Source of the DNA: Aphis gossypii
Taxonomy: Eukaryota > Arthropoda > Insecta > Hemiptera > Aphididae
Assembly: GCF_020184175.1 (NCBI RefSeq)
Contig: NC_065531.1
Span: 72,138,604 to 72,202,603, forward strand
DNA length: 64,000 nt
Reading direction: 5' to 3'
The notes beneath the pieces were generated by a model. The model saw nothing but the letters and a program-made list of their open reading frames with translations. It ran no database searches and had not been told where the DNA came from. The position numbers and the translations under genes were made by a program. Shown here in pieces: positions 26,084 to 39,542 of this stretch; position 1 is the first letter of the stretch, and each line of letters starts with the position of its first letter.

Positions 26084-29000
26084 ACACAATAGTGACTATA
26101 ACTGCTGCAAGTATAATATTTTATATTTTGTGAAATAGCAACCTTTAGACTCAACCAAACATAATTAGAATATGAATAAACAATAAAACAAAAGTATATA
26201 AAACATATTTCCCGTATTATGTCCATATTTGATTTGTGAGCTCTGACACTAATGACATAAAGAGTGTTGAACAAACAACCGTTATCGAATCAAACAGCAA
26301 AGATAAATTTTTATAAATTATGTTATTCACATGGCCGCTTCTAATTATAAAACCAAAAATCGATGGCCATAAGTATAATCATATAAGTAATAGAACTATT
26401 ACTTTAGAATTCATGAGTAAACGTTAAGTGTACAAACATTTTGTTATGAAAATAATAACAAAAAGCACATATTATTATCATAGTATATTATGATCTAACA
26501 TTACTGTGCTTGGAAGAATGAAGTTAAATAGTTGTTTGTGAATCATTTTTTTTTTTTACAGATCAAGTTTAGGTTGATTGGAATAAAATGTTTTGACTTT
26601 TTCAATATGTTTTCAACAAATTATGATAGAAATTTTTTAATTAAACAAACAACTAATAATTGTACATTCATTATATTATTTTTAAAGGTTAAATATTCAG
26701 CGCACCCATTTAATAAAAACCCAGGGACACTCCAACCTTAATTAAGACTCTGCAAAATGTAATGTTAAAACGTATATGAATAATTTTTCTTCTTCAATTT
26801 TAACACATCACTTGATAATTAATTTAACTCTATTCAATTAAAACACTCCGTTTATCGCATCGAATCGTCAAGCTCTCAAGTTTGGCGTTAATAAACACAT
26901 GTATTTATATCTATTATAGCATATGTAATGTATATGTTATGTAAGTATGACGTAATTATTTCCACAATACAAAGATAGTAATTATACCACACAGCAGCTC
27001 CGGGCTGTGAACGAAACAATGAACTTGGAATGAATATTTTAAATCATACCGTTAATTAACCCACGTCTATAAAGATCGTCTATATTTCACTGTACAAAAT
27101 ATGCAAAAAATTGAAATCGATTTGGAGTTCAAACAATACAGTTTCTTGTATCATAAAAAAAAACCAATTGGTTATGGACTATTATAGTTGTTAATATAAT
27201 ATATTATTTTAATTTTATTTAATCAATTTTTAGTATATTCTTAAATAGATTGAACGTTATTTTTATTGACAAATTTGCTGCGAAAAGAATTTTTTTTTTT
27301 TTTAAATTATTTTCAACGTCCACTCAATATTATAATATAATGTTTTTATCCCAGTTCTCTGCAGTGTAACTATAAAATAATAATATTGTACACAGCCTCA
27401 GTGAACTGAAATTGCCTATACACAGTGCCGCTTTTAGTTTTTTGATCATCATCATTATACTTAATAATTATTATTATGGCAACATTCATACATATTGATC
27501 TTGGGCACAGTAAAATTATTGAATAAATATGTACTACAAAGAACAATGTTTATTATAAACATACATATATTTAATATTTTGATAATATTACACAATACAC
27601 ATATTGATTGCATAAATACCATCAAAACAGATCTCGTAATAACTAGGATAGAATTAATCGGCATGAATACAACAAATTTCATTTTTAAAAATGTCATCAG
27701 GTAAATGCTAAATAAAATAATAATTAGTTAATATGTTATATAAAAAAGTTTCAATAAAATTAGTACATTTGATTTTTTTAAATCATTAAAACTTTTTATG
27801 TTTTATCCTTACTAAAAATTTATTAGGTATGCACATTTTACGGATTTTTTTATAAACTTGTATCTTATTTCTATGTATATAGTATGTCTTAAATTCTGGA
27901 TAAATATATTGGTTTTTCCAAGATTATTTTTTATTTATTATCTATTTTTGAGAATACTTTTTTTTAGTTTTAAAAGTTTCATGGCATAGCTTAAATCATT
28001 GAAGATTAAAGTTTAAATGCAACTTTTAAAATGTAATTTTTAGATTTTCTTAAATTTTTCTCAGCATATAAAAAAAGTACCAACAACTACAAATAAAAAT
28101 TAAAGAAATATATGTCAACGCGTTTTTAATTGAGATTCAATTAGAAATATATTTTTGAATATTGTATTCCTTTAATGTTTCTTTCATATGATATATTCTT
28201 TGATTTTGATACTTTAAAAAGTCTAAATACAATAATTAAATATTCTGTTGCTTTTTACATTAATTTACGTTCAACATTTAAACAAATCAATTTTAATCAA
28301 TGAAATATTATAGGTATTTATAAAAATACATTTTTACAGGGAAAGTTGTATGAATAAATCCGAAACAAAAAACAAGTATTGGCTTTTTTATTTATGGTAT
28401 TGTTTTTCCTGACGATTACTTTTTTTAATATATTTTTATTATTAAAATTTTTAAATGAAAAACATAAGTATTTCTGTAGTTTTTTTTAATTTATACTCAC
28501 ACAAGATAGTTGGATACACAGTAAATAAAATACTATGCATTTTTGAATAATTATTTGCTACTATATCATTTAACTTGTATATTATAAAATATATTTAAAT
28601 TTTTGAAAACTTATTTTTATTTTAAATAATTAATCAAGCATGTTTTGTTAATTTTGCATAAAACATTATAATATATTTCTATATAATAACGTTTTTGAGT
28701 AAAGGTATTATATTTAAATGTATTTAATAACATTCGGAAAACTATTTTAATTCAAAATAACTTGATTTTAATAAAGACAAAGTTTCACTTAACCTTCGAA
28801 ACATCACTATGATTAGTAGCCGATTGATATCCTATTTTTCAGTAATATCAAACGATCATCGTTTGAGTTGGTGTTAATTGGATGATAATAAAGGTATATA
28901 CTTCGCACAGATACGTTTTTAGTTTTGAACGTGCTTTGATAGAGCTCAAAGAAATGTTTAAATCAAAATCCGGTATTTAAAATTGAAAACAATAACGAAT

Positions 29001-32000
29001 GATTTAAAACTAACACGTTTGTATACCAACTATAGACTACAAACTATCTCGAAATAATAATAATAATAATAACAATAACGTAATCACAAAAATTTGATCC
29101 GAGTGTGACGTGGAAGAATTAAATTATTTTTGGAGATCGTAATATGATAAAATAAATTGAACCAAGAGTAATTATTTTTCAAAAATTATTCCCCTTTCGT
29201 TATCGATTCCCAAATAATATTATAAATTATAATTTATCAACCATATGTCGTGACAAACGTTACATAAAATTAAAATAATTCATAATTCCAAATCGAATTC
29301 ATCGCGGGATTTCGTGTGATTGCACAGACGTAAAACACAGGAGTGTTTTCGGCCCGCAGAGAACAATTTTATCCCTATATTATTATTGCTAACCGTGGCA
29401 ACCATAATACCTCGTTTTACCCTAGTCGGCTAGAGTTTAATCGCCATTCGCCAAAGGCTGAATCCTACGCATCACATATATACCATAGCACCGTCGGTTT
29501 ACCAAAACCCACGCATTCAGACGACAGACTACACTACTAAATAATGATAATATTATTCGTAAAAACTTTTTCAATGCATTTAGCTCTTTTCACTATCCAA
29601 CAAGTATTAAACTCCGAAACATACGAAATTATATGGATCGATTAAATTACCGTAATTACTCGAAAATAAAGTGCACTACACTGTAGTTTGTAGAATTCAT
29701 ACAATGCTATTTGATTTGACATTTATAATTTATTATAAAAAATATTATTATGTATAAGATAGAACTATCACTTTTTATCAATAATTTCACTGCTGAAGCT
29801 ATCTGTAGGCATTTAGTAACTAAACTAAGTTCATATATATTATGTACCATGCAATAAATAATTTATATAACTCATCAACCGCTATATAATGATTACTTAG
29901 GTGGAATTTATTAAAGAATTGTTAAATAAATAAATTATAGAATAAAATATTATAGTATTATTCAATAAAAATTAAATACACCAATATTCTATAATATACT
30001 TGTAATAACCCCTTTCTATAAAATTTAAGTAAATAAGGTTGATATGTAATTATTGTAAACTTACATATTAGTTAAAAATAATAAACCATAAAAATAACCA
30101 TAAATTAATAATAATATTTATTTATTAATAATATAATGATTTATGAATTAGGTATGATAAAATTTATTATAATATTTTCAATATGTATCATTAATATTTG
30201 TAAGTTGTGAGAATTTATTATTAACATTATGACTCTTGTAATATTGTGTAGTCGTGTGGCTATATTGGCAAATATAATATTTTAATTTCGTGTGTACGTA
30301 ATAAATTCAAGCCAAAGAGACAAAATAGTTAATTTTAATATTTTATGTGCAAACATAAAAGAACAGTGACCTACATATTATATACGAGTATACAAAATAT
30401 ATATTATAACAGTAGGTATAGTTACAATGTCTCAGTATGTCATGAATATACACTGTGTATACTGTATACACAATTATGATAAAATTTCGATAAGTAAAAA
30501 ATTAATTTAAAAATGTACCTAACACTATATAATTTAACAGTGAATAATAAATTTACGATAATTCTAATAAACCTTTAAAAATTAAAGTAAACAAAGATTT
30601 TGTTTTCAATAATTATGCACTAAAGATGTTCCTAAAGTTTTTAAATTAAAATGAATTTTTACGAGAGCTCTAATAGAATGGTCGTCTTGTGCTTGCAGAC
30701 GCTTGTTAATATTATAATACTATTATTTTACACTTCCTATAGTCTATTATGATGTGTTGTTATTTTGTGTATAAGTTTCAAAAACATATACAATATATTT
30801 AAATTGGAACTTACATTTTATGTATGTGGTACAATATAAAGCAATAATATCGATGATTCGATGATATTAATTTTTTCGTTTTAATATACGAAATAATAAT
30901 TTATAGTTAAAGTCACGTAGAAAATTGAAGTACGAAGTATTTTGATTAAACATTTTTTTACGTACATACTTCGAGTATTTTTGAATTCGGGTGGTTCAAA
31001 AAGCGGTAAGATAAATATAATTAAAAAATGCATTATTTAAAAGAAATACGAAAATTGCGTTATTACAAAAATAATATTTAACCAAACCTATGGTGGGTTA
31101 AGAAATTTAGCACTTTTAATCAAAATGAAATGTCATATATAGACAAAAAAAAAACTTATTTAATTGCAATATTTGGCTTCATATAAAACGTAATTATTTT
31201 TTTCCCCGTTTATTTTATTCAGTTACTTATTGTTAACAGGAAATCTCTAATTTGATTCACAAAAAAGTAAAAACAACTAAGCTTTAAACTTCGAACTATT
31301 CCATTTATAATGGGTACTATACAGATTACGGGCATAAATAGTATGTAATTTTAAAAAGCTATCTATGTTTTAATTTTAAATTTACATACTCAACATAATA
31401 ACACATACATTTTGAGAAATCATTAAACATTTTCAAAATAACAACACAGAGCGATTGGTATAAACATTATAATACTGTTAAATACCAAACAACGAACAAA
31501 TTCATTATTATTAAATTTGTAATCAACTTAACTACGAGTAATCAATAAAATATTTAACGAAATGGAAGAGAGGCTTATAATTGTGGAGGCCAAAGTACTT
31601 GACCTCAATATTATTACTGGCACAATATAGGTACATCAGTTTTCAACAAGAGCAAAATATGAACTATAGCAAACATCGCTGATTTAAAAAAGAAAGAAAC
31701 AAGGACTGTAGTTAAAACGAATTTATTGTGCTTGGTATTAATTAATAATACATAATACGCTTAAATTAAACTAAAAAAAACAGTGAAGATTATTTTATTG
31801 CCAACTGATATATACATTTCATGTTTTACAACTTATAAGACTTATGTTACGATAACTTTGTGCGTCTTACACAACAGTCTCTAGAGTCTATATGTGTATA
31901 TTCAGAAAATTAAACTGAATAGTAAATCAGATAAGCTTCAAAGTTTGTAGTATTATTATTGATAATATTATTTTATCTGTATAACATATTGATTTTCTAT

Positions 32001-33052
32001 TTGGAACTGGAGAATTGAACTTTTTTCTATTATTATTTAATAATTATATTATGTAATAATAAATAATATAAGAAATAATATGTTTTAAAGTAGGTAGTTA
32101 AAATTTTTACTGTATTAACAGTTCAGAACAATTTTATTTGCAAAGATTATTAAATTAAAAGAATTTCTAAATAGCTATTTTTTTTAATTGGTTCTGGTTA
32201 TTGACACACAATCAAACACAACTTAAGTAATATATAGCAATAAATAATACCTTCCATAGTTAATTTAAAAGGTTTAAAAATAATTATACTCATCATACCT
32301 ATACAAAATAATAAATGGATTCTAGTATTCAGTACATTACTATATTATGTATATTATTATATTATATGCAATAGCGAGTATGTTAAAATCAAAATAATCG
32401 AAAAAACTAATAAAAAAAACTCTTTGTTAGCTTGTAATATTTTTTAGAATAATTTAGGGATAAAAAAAAATTAAAATAAAAGGTTTTTTTGACGTTTTGT
32501 GTGAAATTTTAACGAGGATAGTAAAATAATAATATAAATATACTGAAAAAAATAATCTATTTTTAAGAAAACATCGTTACACATTTTTCTTAAAAGTTTA
32601 AGGTAACCATGGTAACATTATTCTTTCCATAATATAATTCATGTGTGCAAAATCCGTAACATGCACTGTTAGACCCTATTGCATATTTTGTGTATTGTAT
32701 TTAATATTTATAAACTGTACAGTCTCACGGGATGTTTTTCGATTTTTTTGTAATATTGGAAAAAATAATTCAAAAATAATTGAAAAACAATTATTTGAAT
32801 TTTTTTTTTATTAAAGAGACACTCAAAAACAGCGTGCACTTTAAATTGATTCGCATCAAAAGTATAGTTTAAAGAACGATGTACAATGATAAAATATAAA
32901 ATATCATATTATCATTTAATTGCTCATTCAAAATTAATATTTTAAAGTATTATCTCATTTACCTGGTAACTGTATAGTATATAATATCTATATGTATATA
33001 ATATAAATATTGGTATTGTGACTTTCGTGAAATGTCAAATGTCAACATAAGC

Positions 33053-33073
33053 ATAGTAACTTCAAGTTACTAT
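33053..33073. repeat. Perfect 10-bp palindrome
   Basis: ATAGTAACTT and AAGTTACTAT are separated by one C. It is a short inverted repeat of unknown role. Confidence 0.8.
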
Positions 33074-35143
33074 TTATTATTTTACGTCGTTTCACTTTAC
33101 GAGTCAATAGTATTATATGTATAATTCTAAACTTAAGCCCATTATAACAAAAACGATTTTCGGAAGCTCATTAAGTATATTACATTTTTGTTTTGTTTGC
33201 ATTTTACCGTAAATTTGACCTCGAATTTCATTTTCATTTTTAAATAACACAGTATTTAAAAAGACGTTGTAATTAATTTTTTTATATAGGAGTGATTTAA
33301 AAGTTCCATATTTAGGTTTGATAATAGATTTTAAATATCAACTAGTAAATTTAGTTAAATAAATACAAGATTGCTTAGTAATCCTAATATTCATTTCACG
33401 CATGTAGACTAAAGGTAGCGGCCGTTTATATTTTTGTTAATTCCTGTTTGATTGTGTAAAACTGAAAATATTTATCGCTAAATCCTAATAAACGCCAAGA
33501 ACTGAAGGATTCCTGTGATAACATATTTACTTTATTCATAAGATGCTTCATAAATAGTGTAAAACATAATGATAAACACTACCAGTTAATTTAGAATTTT
33601 TTTTTTATATTCAATCAAACAATTTAGGTATCAAGGTTCACGTGAAAGAATTTAGTTTTGACATTGCATAATTACATAAATATAATAAAATGTTATTTTT
33701 AAAATAATAAATATTTTATCTTAAAACCAAAATAAAATTTGATACAATACATACTTTTAAAATTTCAAATACGTGATTTCACGAAGAATAAAATCATTGT
33801 AATTTGCAAAAATCCCAAATATTTTCAAACACGAATTCTATAATGGAGTTAAATCTCAAAACTTTAAGGAAAATGTCACGAGTTTATAACAAAAGCTTCC
33901 ATTTATTATTCAAACTACTATAAAAATTAAAAACTAAGCAATAAGTTCAAATAAATTATTAAAAATAATAAGTATGTGTTATATTTTAGAGTAATCATTA
34001 TATAAGTATTTCCAAAAGTATTTTAATTTGAGACTGATATATAAAAATAGTAAACACTATTATAATAAAAGTATAACTATGTTATAATATCAACACCAAA
34101 TGCACACATTTGAATCAGGCATTTTAATTTTAGACTCTGAGGAATGAATGTATGATGATGTGATTTTTTTGTACCTATATATACAATATAGTAAATAGTC
34201 GATAAAATGCTTCGATTTTCAACTTTTAAGATGGTTTAAGATAACAAATTTAATTTATTTTTTAGCTCAAATCTAAACTTTGATAAAATCGATTTATTTC
34301 TTTTATGTAACTCCAAAATGAATAACAGTAGACATTTGACATTTTCACTATACGTTTATGTTGTAATTTTCCATATATTAAAAAAAAAAAATGTTCAAAA
34401 TATTTTGCCTTTTTAAATTTATTATTGCCATAAGAGATTTTTGATTTGTTTTTTATATATTTATATACATAAAAGATCTATTATTGAATTTAAATTTTAC
34501 ACATTCATGTAATCTAAAAACATAACGATAACAATAGTAAACTAATATAAGTTACAAACAAATTATTCTCAGTAATTATATAATTATAACTTAGTTGTTG
34601 GTAAAACCTGGTAGTTGATTTTCAATTTGAAGCAAATAATTGGTTCTATAAATACCTAATTATATTTCTTCAATCATAACATATTCAAGACCCCACATTA
34701 AAATGAATAAATAATAACGTTGCTTTTGTGTAAACCAATATGAATATAGCACATAACAATATTATGACATAAAATAAATGACACATTTGTAATTAATAAT
34801 TAACTGGTATAATTAGTGCACAATAATATGCACAGTACAATATCGAAATTGTAAAGGATTCGTATTAAAAATAGGTTTTATATTTTGGTTAGAAGTATGA
34901 TTCTTTAATTAATCATAATACATAGGTAGTTTTAGTTCGAATCTCCGTTAATTAATATTGTTGTTTAATCAGTAGAAGTGGACATTTTAATTACCTAGGT
35001 CATCATTACGTAAGTACCTAGCCATACGTATAAAATAAATAGGCGCCGATTATTTTCCATCGCAGCTTGCGGAAAGATTATTTCGTTATTATAACTATAC
35101 TTATATAATATAATGCAATTTGCAAAACACGTTACAAACTTAC

Positions 35144-35236
35144 GACGGTTGATGGAGGATAATTTAATGGATAAGTTTGTCATTAAATTATTCCGACAGC
35201 AGCCGTCAGAAAATGATAACAAAACCAACTTGGTTT
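35144..35236 (-). CDS. Ambiguous in-frame candidate exon next to the signal-peptide exon
   Basis: On the minus strand a long pyrimidine tract ending TATATTTTAG (35238-35237) is followed by 93 open bases and a donor GTAAGT (from 35143). The block is a multiple of three and keeps the phase of the neighbouring exon, so it could be included or skipped without changing the frame. It would add a segment containing SFSDGCCRNN and LSIKLSSINR. Against it, the intron between this block and the exon ending at 35277 would be only 40 bases, very short for an insect, and no good branch point is seen. It may equally be retained or intronic sequence. Confidence 0.25.
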
Positions 35237-35276
35237 CTAAAATATATAAAGAAAGGAAAAAAGAAAAATGACTCAC

Positions 35277-35409
35277 CGTAAGTTTCGGATATCGGTAAGC
35301 CCTCGACAAAACATTTTTCACCGTGGTTTGCCAACAGAATCACTAAAACTCCGGCGGATAGCAATAAAGTATAACGGCACATCATGTTTTTTCAGGTACC
35401 ACTGCAACT
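35277..35409 (-). CDS. Signal-peptide exon of an unidentified secreted protein gene
   Basis: On the minus strand a T-rich tract ending CTATACAG (35411-35410) opens this exon. A GTGAGT donor starts at 35276. After a 24-base untranslated part, ATG at 35385 (a second ATG follows directly) begins 36 codons plus one base. The start is basic (MMCRYT), followed by a hydrophobic core LLLSAGVLVILLA and then NHGEKCFVEG, a clear secretion signal. Cleavage near EKC-FVEG or before GLPISE is plausible. The acceptor implies at least one upstream untranslated exon, for which 60197-60620 is a candidate. The donor phase fits the exon at 1728-1768. The N-terminus resembles the start of a neuropeptide or other small secreted precursor, but I do not recognise the family and no mature peptide is visible. 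Confidence 0.6.
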
Positions 35410-35562
35410 CTGTATAGAAAAAAAAAATAAAATTTTTTTACTACAATAGTCAGAAAAGTAATACTGTTAATGTTATATTTCAATAAAATTATTGAGCATT
35501 TGTTTGGGAAATGTGCAGCTTCAAACAACACGTTTTATTTTTATTCCGTAAATTATATTAAA

Positions 35563-36368
35563 CAGGGTGATTCACTAATCATGCTCATCTCTATTTTTCC
35601 TTTAATAAAAAATTCATTCAAAATTATTTTTAAAATGTCTAAGTAAACTCGAAAAAAAATATTTTAATTTATAGAGATTTTTCTTAATATTCAAGGAAAA
35701 AATTAAAAATAACGGGTATTTTTAAGCCAAAATTGATATCCTAATTTTTTGATAATTTAAAAATTAATAACTGTAGAAATATGAAATTTTCAACAAGTAC
35801 TTACACTATACATTTTATACATAGGATAATTTTAAAATCATTTGAACTCTTTAAGTTATTTGTTTGACATTTTTAATTATTTTTAGTTTTATTTTTATAA
35901 ATATGGAAATAATATAAGATCCACTATAAGTATTTCACACTGTTACTAAAAAATCTAAATTATATATTATCATGATTATTTTTCATAGAAATTTGAAGTT
36001 CAGATTTGGATAAAATCGTATTTTTAATGATGAATTACGTTAATTATTTATTTTTTTTTTTTAAATAAAAATTTAATTTATGAACATTTACAATGACATT
36101 TTTAAAATAAGTACCTATGTAAATTATTTTAAAATATTATTTATTTATGCTATGAATTTATTCATAGGTATTTTTTTACAATAAGGTAGTATAGACTCAA
36201 AAGTAAATCACAATATCAGTAAATACATAATAAATTATATACTTAGTGACATAGACCAATATAGACATCTCTGCTCAGAATTGTTATTCGTATAAAACAG
36301 AATGATAGGTATATCATTGAATTCGGATATAACACATCCTTAAACTTTAAAGTGAATCATTCGACACC
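35563..36368. mobile_element. MITE with CAGGGTGATTCACT end (family not assigned)
   Basis: The left end reads CAGGGTGATTCACTAATC. On the right AGTGAATCATTCGACACC is a degenerate inverted copy, of which TGATTCACT is exact. The interior of about 0.8 kb is AT-rich and non-coding. I recall the left end as a common one among aphid repeats, but the superfamily is uncertain. No target duplication could be fixed. Confidence 0.45.
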
Positions 36369-36641
36369 TACTATACAACAGATTATACCAGTTTACTCCC
36401 TATTTTTTTTTAAATCGAAAACCTATATTTTTTATATTAAATGTTAAGTAGATACCTTTTTAGAAAATGTTGGTATATCTAACACAGAAAAAATTATCTA
36501 AATGATAATTTAGAAATGTATCTAAATCAGAATTCAAACTAGAATACTTATAAATTATTAAAACTAATAATATAGATACTTAATAACAGTTCTTAAAAAT
36601 AGTTTTACAAAAATATAATTGTATATACTAAATACTTAGTA

Positions 36642-36978
36642 CATAGGTTCTTAACTGGGGGTCTATGGACCCCTTGGGGGTTAGGGGAGTCCACGGAGTG
36701 GCTGTGAATTTTTTTTAAATAATCCAAAAACAAATATTTTATTTCGATAATTTTTAAGATTACAATAATAATGTCTTGGCAGTATGACTTGGAATATAAC
36801 AATTTTTTTTTTTATATAAAATTTAATATAGATTTAGTATTAGATTTATCATTAAAAAATAATAAAAATACAAATTTCATTTATTTATTTATATATTTTT
36901 TTTTTGTGGGGAGGGGGTCCGTGATTATATTTTATACTTTAAAAGGATCAATAGACCAGAAAAGGTTAAGAATCTATA
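36642..36978. mobile_element. hAT-like MITE with 8-bp target duplication
   Basis: Left terminus CATAGGTTCTTAAC and right terminus, reverse complemented, TATAGATTCTTAAC match at 12 of 14 positions. They are flanked by the near-identical 8-base direct repeats acttagta (36634-36641) and atttagta (36979-36986), the duplication length of hAT elements. Just inside each end are G-rich runs (GGGGGTCTATGGACCCC on the left, GGGGAGGGGGTCC on the right), typical of one hAT MITE class. The 337-base interior has no transposase. Confidence 0.75.
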
Positions 36979-37807
36979 ATTTAGTATAAATTATATGTAA
37001 TATTGAATTCAGTATTTATTAGGCTTAATCATACAAAATTTAAAAAACACGAAGGGAGTTAGCATCACGTCTTTTCAGCTCTTTCCCAGTGAAAATTAAA
37101 ATTGACGTGATTTTTGCGAATATTTTATATGCCATTCCCATGAACTTGCAATCCTAGTTTTTTAATTCACTTTACATACATTCAATTGAATTTTGATTTC
37201 AATAGGTTCATCAACATTTTCAAAAAAGTCCTTTGCAATATACATAAAAAAAAATTGATTCTCATTTGAAAATATAATTAAGTTGATTTCGTCACAGGTA
37301 CTAAACCTTAAAATTTATAAACTATAAACAAACTAAATATTTTAAAATAAGATTCTTATTTATTCTTAAAAATTCTAACCTAACCTTTTAAGGGCAATAA
37401 ACTTATTTAGTGAAATTTTCTGTACAGTGTATACAATATAGTATATAATATAGTGTAGTATATAACTGCAATGTACTTATATAGCGTGATTATGTAATAA
37501 TATTACAATCATAAAATGTTACGAATACATTATTTTTGAAGAAAAGCGGTTTTTTGAACTGTTTTAAAAGTAATTTTGTATAATATTTGAAAACAAAAGA
37601 TGTTTTCAACCCAACTTAATGTTATTACCTTTGTGTGCGAATTATGCTATGATGTGTTTCTAATGATAACATAATATATCATGATATATATTATACTTAT
37701 ACACATTTTTACATCTACAACTTTACTAATCAGTAATATTATGCACGGTTTTTGTTTTTTTCTTGTTAGTATTGATAGAGTATTATAATATTATAATGAA
37801 AGTAATA

Positions 37808-38173
37808 CAGGGTTATTCAAAATGAAACATCCGATGCTTTGCACCTATCTGTGTCACCTAATTTTACGCCATACGACTATGTGTTTTGGGGATATGTTAA
37901 AGATACTGTATACGTACCACTATTATCATCAACCAAAAAAGAGCTAAAAATATGCAGTCGCCAGTTTATTAAGATGGGTAAGTATTGTATTATATTCCAA
38001 CCAGATGTTGTTCTTGTGACCAAGGGATGCCACGTAAAACATTTATTGGTACTATCACATAACTTAGAAATATTATTATTTTATTTTATTTATCATAATG
38101 TGTTACTATAAACCTATAGAAACTAAAAAAATAGATGCCTTTGAAATCGTATGAATACTTTTGAATAACCCTG
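37808..38173 (+). mobile_element. Mariner-like internal-deletion derivative with transposase C-terminus
   Basis: This 366-base element runs from CAGGGTTATTCAAAA to TTTTGAATAACCCTG, exact 15-base inverted ends flanked by TA on both sides (37806-37807 and 38174-38175). Its interior begins in the C-terminal third of a mariner-type transposase on the plus strand: SPNFTPYDYVFWGYVKDTVY matches the D34D-region signature P-D-L-T-P-x-D-x-x-x-W-G. Further on, VTKGCHVKHL matches the VTxGAHIEHL-like end. The catalytic aspartate of the TPxD motif is kept as the D of PYDY, but the rest of the catalytic core is deleted. It therefore cannot move on its own, although its ends are intact. Confidence 0.9.
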
Positions 38174-38680
38174 TATAATTTAGTTATTTATTATGAAACA
38201 TAATAACTCAACTTAGATTTATCTGAATTCTAAATCAGTGACAGATTGTGTGATTATTTCGTAATTTATAGTGAATTCTAAGTAATTCAAAAGACAATAA
38301 ATAATAATGATATTAGATACATACAATAATAAAATACAATCTTGTAACATTATTATTATTGACTACGTTTGAATTTTTACCCAATCGAGAGTTACACGAA
38401 GCTGAACTATTATATGTATACTAGTATACTTTTAGTAAAACATATTACTAAGCATTAGTGGATTTATTTAAATACAAGAACTGCTAGCAACAAGTCAGGA
38501 TACAATTGCCGTTTATAAAAATTCTTAATAAGAATCAATGGTTTAGAACTAAGGTTACGTCTTACAATGATAAACTGACAACATAGATATTTCCGATAAA
38601 ATACCGTGAACGATAATTTATTAGAGAATATGTTTAAATCAAGGTACTGAAAATAATAGCATAAAGGTAAATCCGGTGTG

Positions 38681-38707
38681 CCTAACAAAGATATATCCTT
38701 TGTTAGG
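38681..38707. repeat. Perfect 10-bp hairpin
   Basis: CCTAACAAAG (38681-38690) and CTTTGTTAGG (38698-38707) are exact reverse complements around a 7-base loop. Confidence 0.8.
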
Positions 38708-39510
38708 AATATAATGTTATCTATATTTTGGTATCAAAATCAGAAAAATTGATTATTATTCCTGGAGATATTACAAAATGAATTATTTTCCGCCTACAGT
38801 GGTAAATGGGATAAAGACTTTTGTTTTGCTCGTCCTGAAGAATTGATAAATAAAAAGTTATCTTGTTCTTGCACGGAGCCCTTCATTTGTTTTTTGATTA
38901 TTTAAGTGTTGTAAAAGAATACTCATAATACATATACATTATAATATCATATCATATTAATATAATTTTGATTGATGAATAAGAAAATGAAAGAAACAAC
39001 GACGTGTGTAATATAATAATATTTAAGTACATAGGTACATGTATGTATTTTGTTCCGTAAAAGATTTTCAAATATTCTGAAAAACTACAATAAGTATCGC
39101 TTTTCAGTTAGAAATTATTTTACTTGACTAAATAATGTCAATGTATACTCACTACACACAAAATAAACATGATTTGAAATGTAAAATTGAATTTTCCTCC
39201 GCATTCACATAAAAAACCACTTTAGGTTTGAATTGAGTTCAAACAGGAGGTTGATTTTATTTAAAATTATACGTATTATATACCTACATAAAAAACCTTA
39301 TGAGTGTTTGAAATAAATCTTAACTCAATTTTTATTATTGTTATGAAAGCACAATATATAATTTTAAATTAAAAATGTATACTTCGATCAAATTAACTAT
39401 AGTTTTTGATGCATTATAAAACATTATTAAACAAATACACTAAAATATAATTGCATGGCCGAAAACAACAAATAGAAATGTATAGAAAAATTAAAAGTTT
39501 GAATATATGA

Positions 39511-39542
39511 GTACTATAGTACTATAGTACAGCTATAGCTGT
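39511..39542. repeat. Cluster of nested palindromes
   Basis: The palindrome GTACTATAGTAC occurs in overlapping form (GTACTATAGTACTATAGTAC) and is followed at once by ACAGCTATAGCTGT. The cluster is palindromic at several registers. Confidence 0.8.

Larger units (their letters stand above)
22014..34990. other. Long AT-rich stretch without recognised genes
   Basis: About 13 kb holding short palindromes, a (TA)n tract at 26056-26083 and two less AT-rich segments (about 24380-24790 and 29290-29540). Open plus-strand frames in those two segments show no recognisable domain. If the exons at 1.7 and 35.3 kb belong together, this whole stretch is intron. Confidence 0.45.

Noticed and set aside
34995..35321. 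108-codon continuous minus-strand ORF through the 35.1-35.3 kb region
   Set aside because: It reads through two good splice sites and an intron-like pyrimidine tract; the spliced signal-peptide exon is a better explanation for this region.
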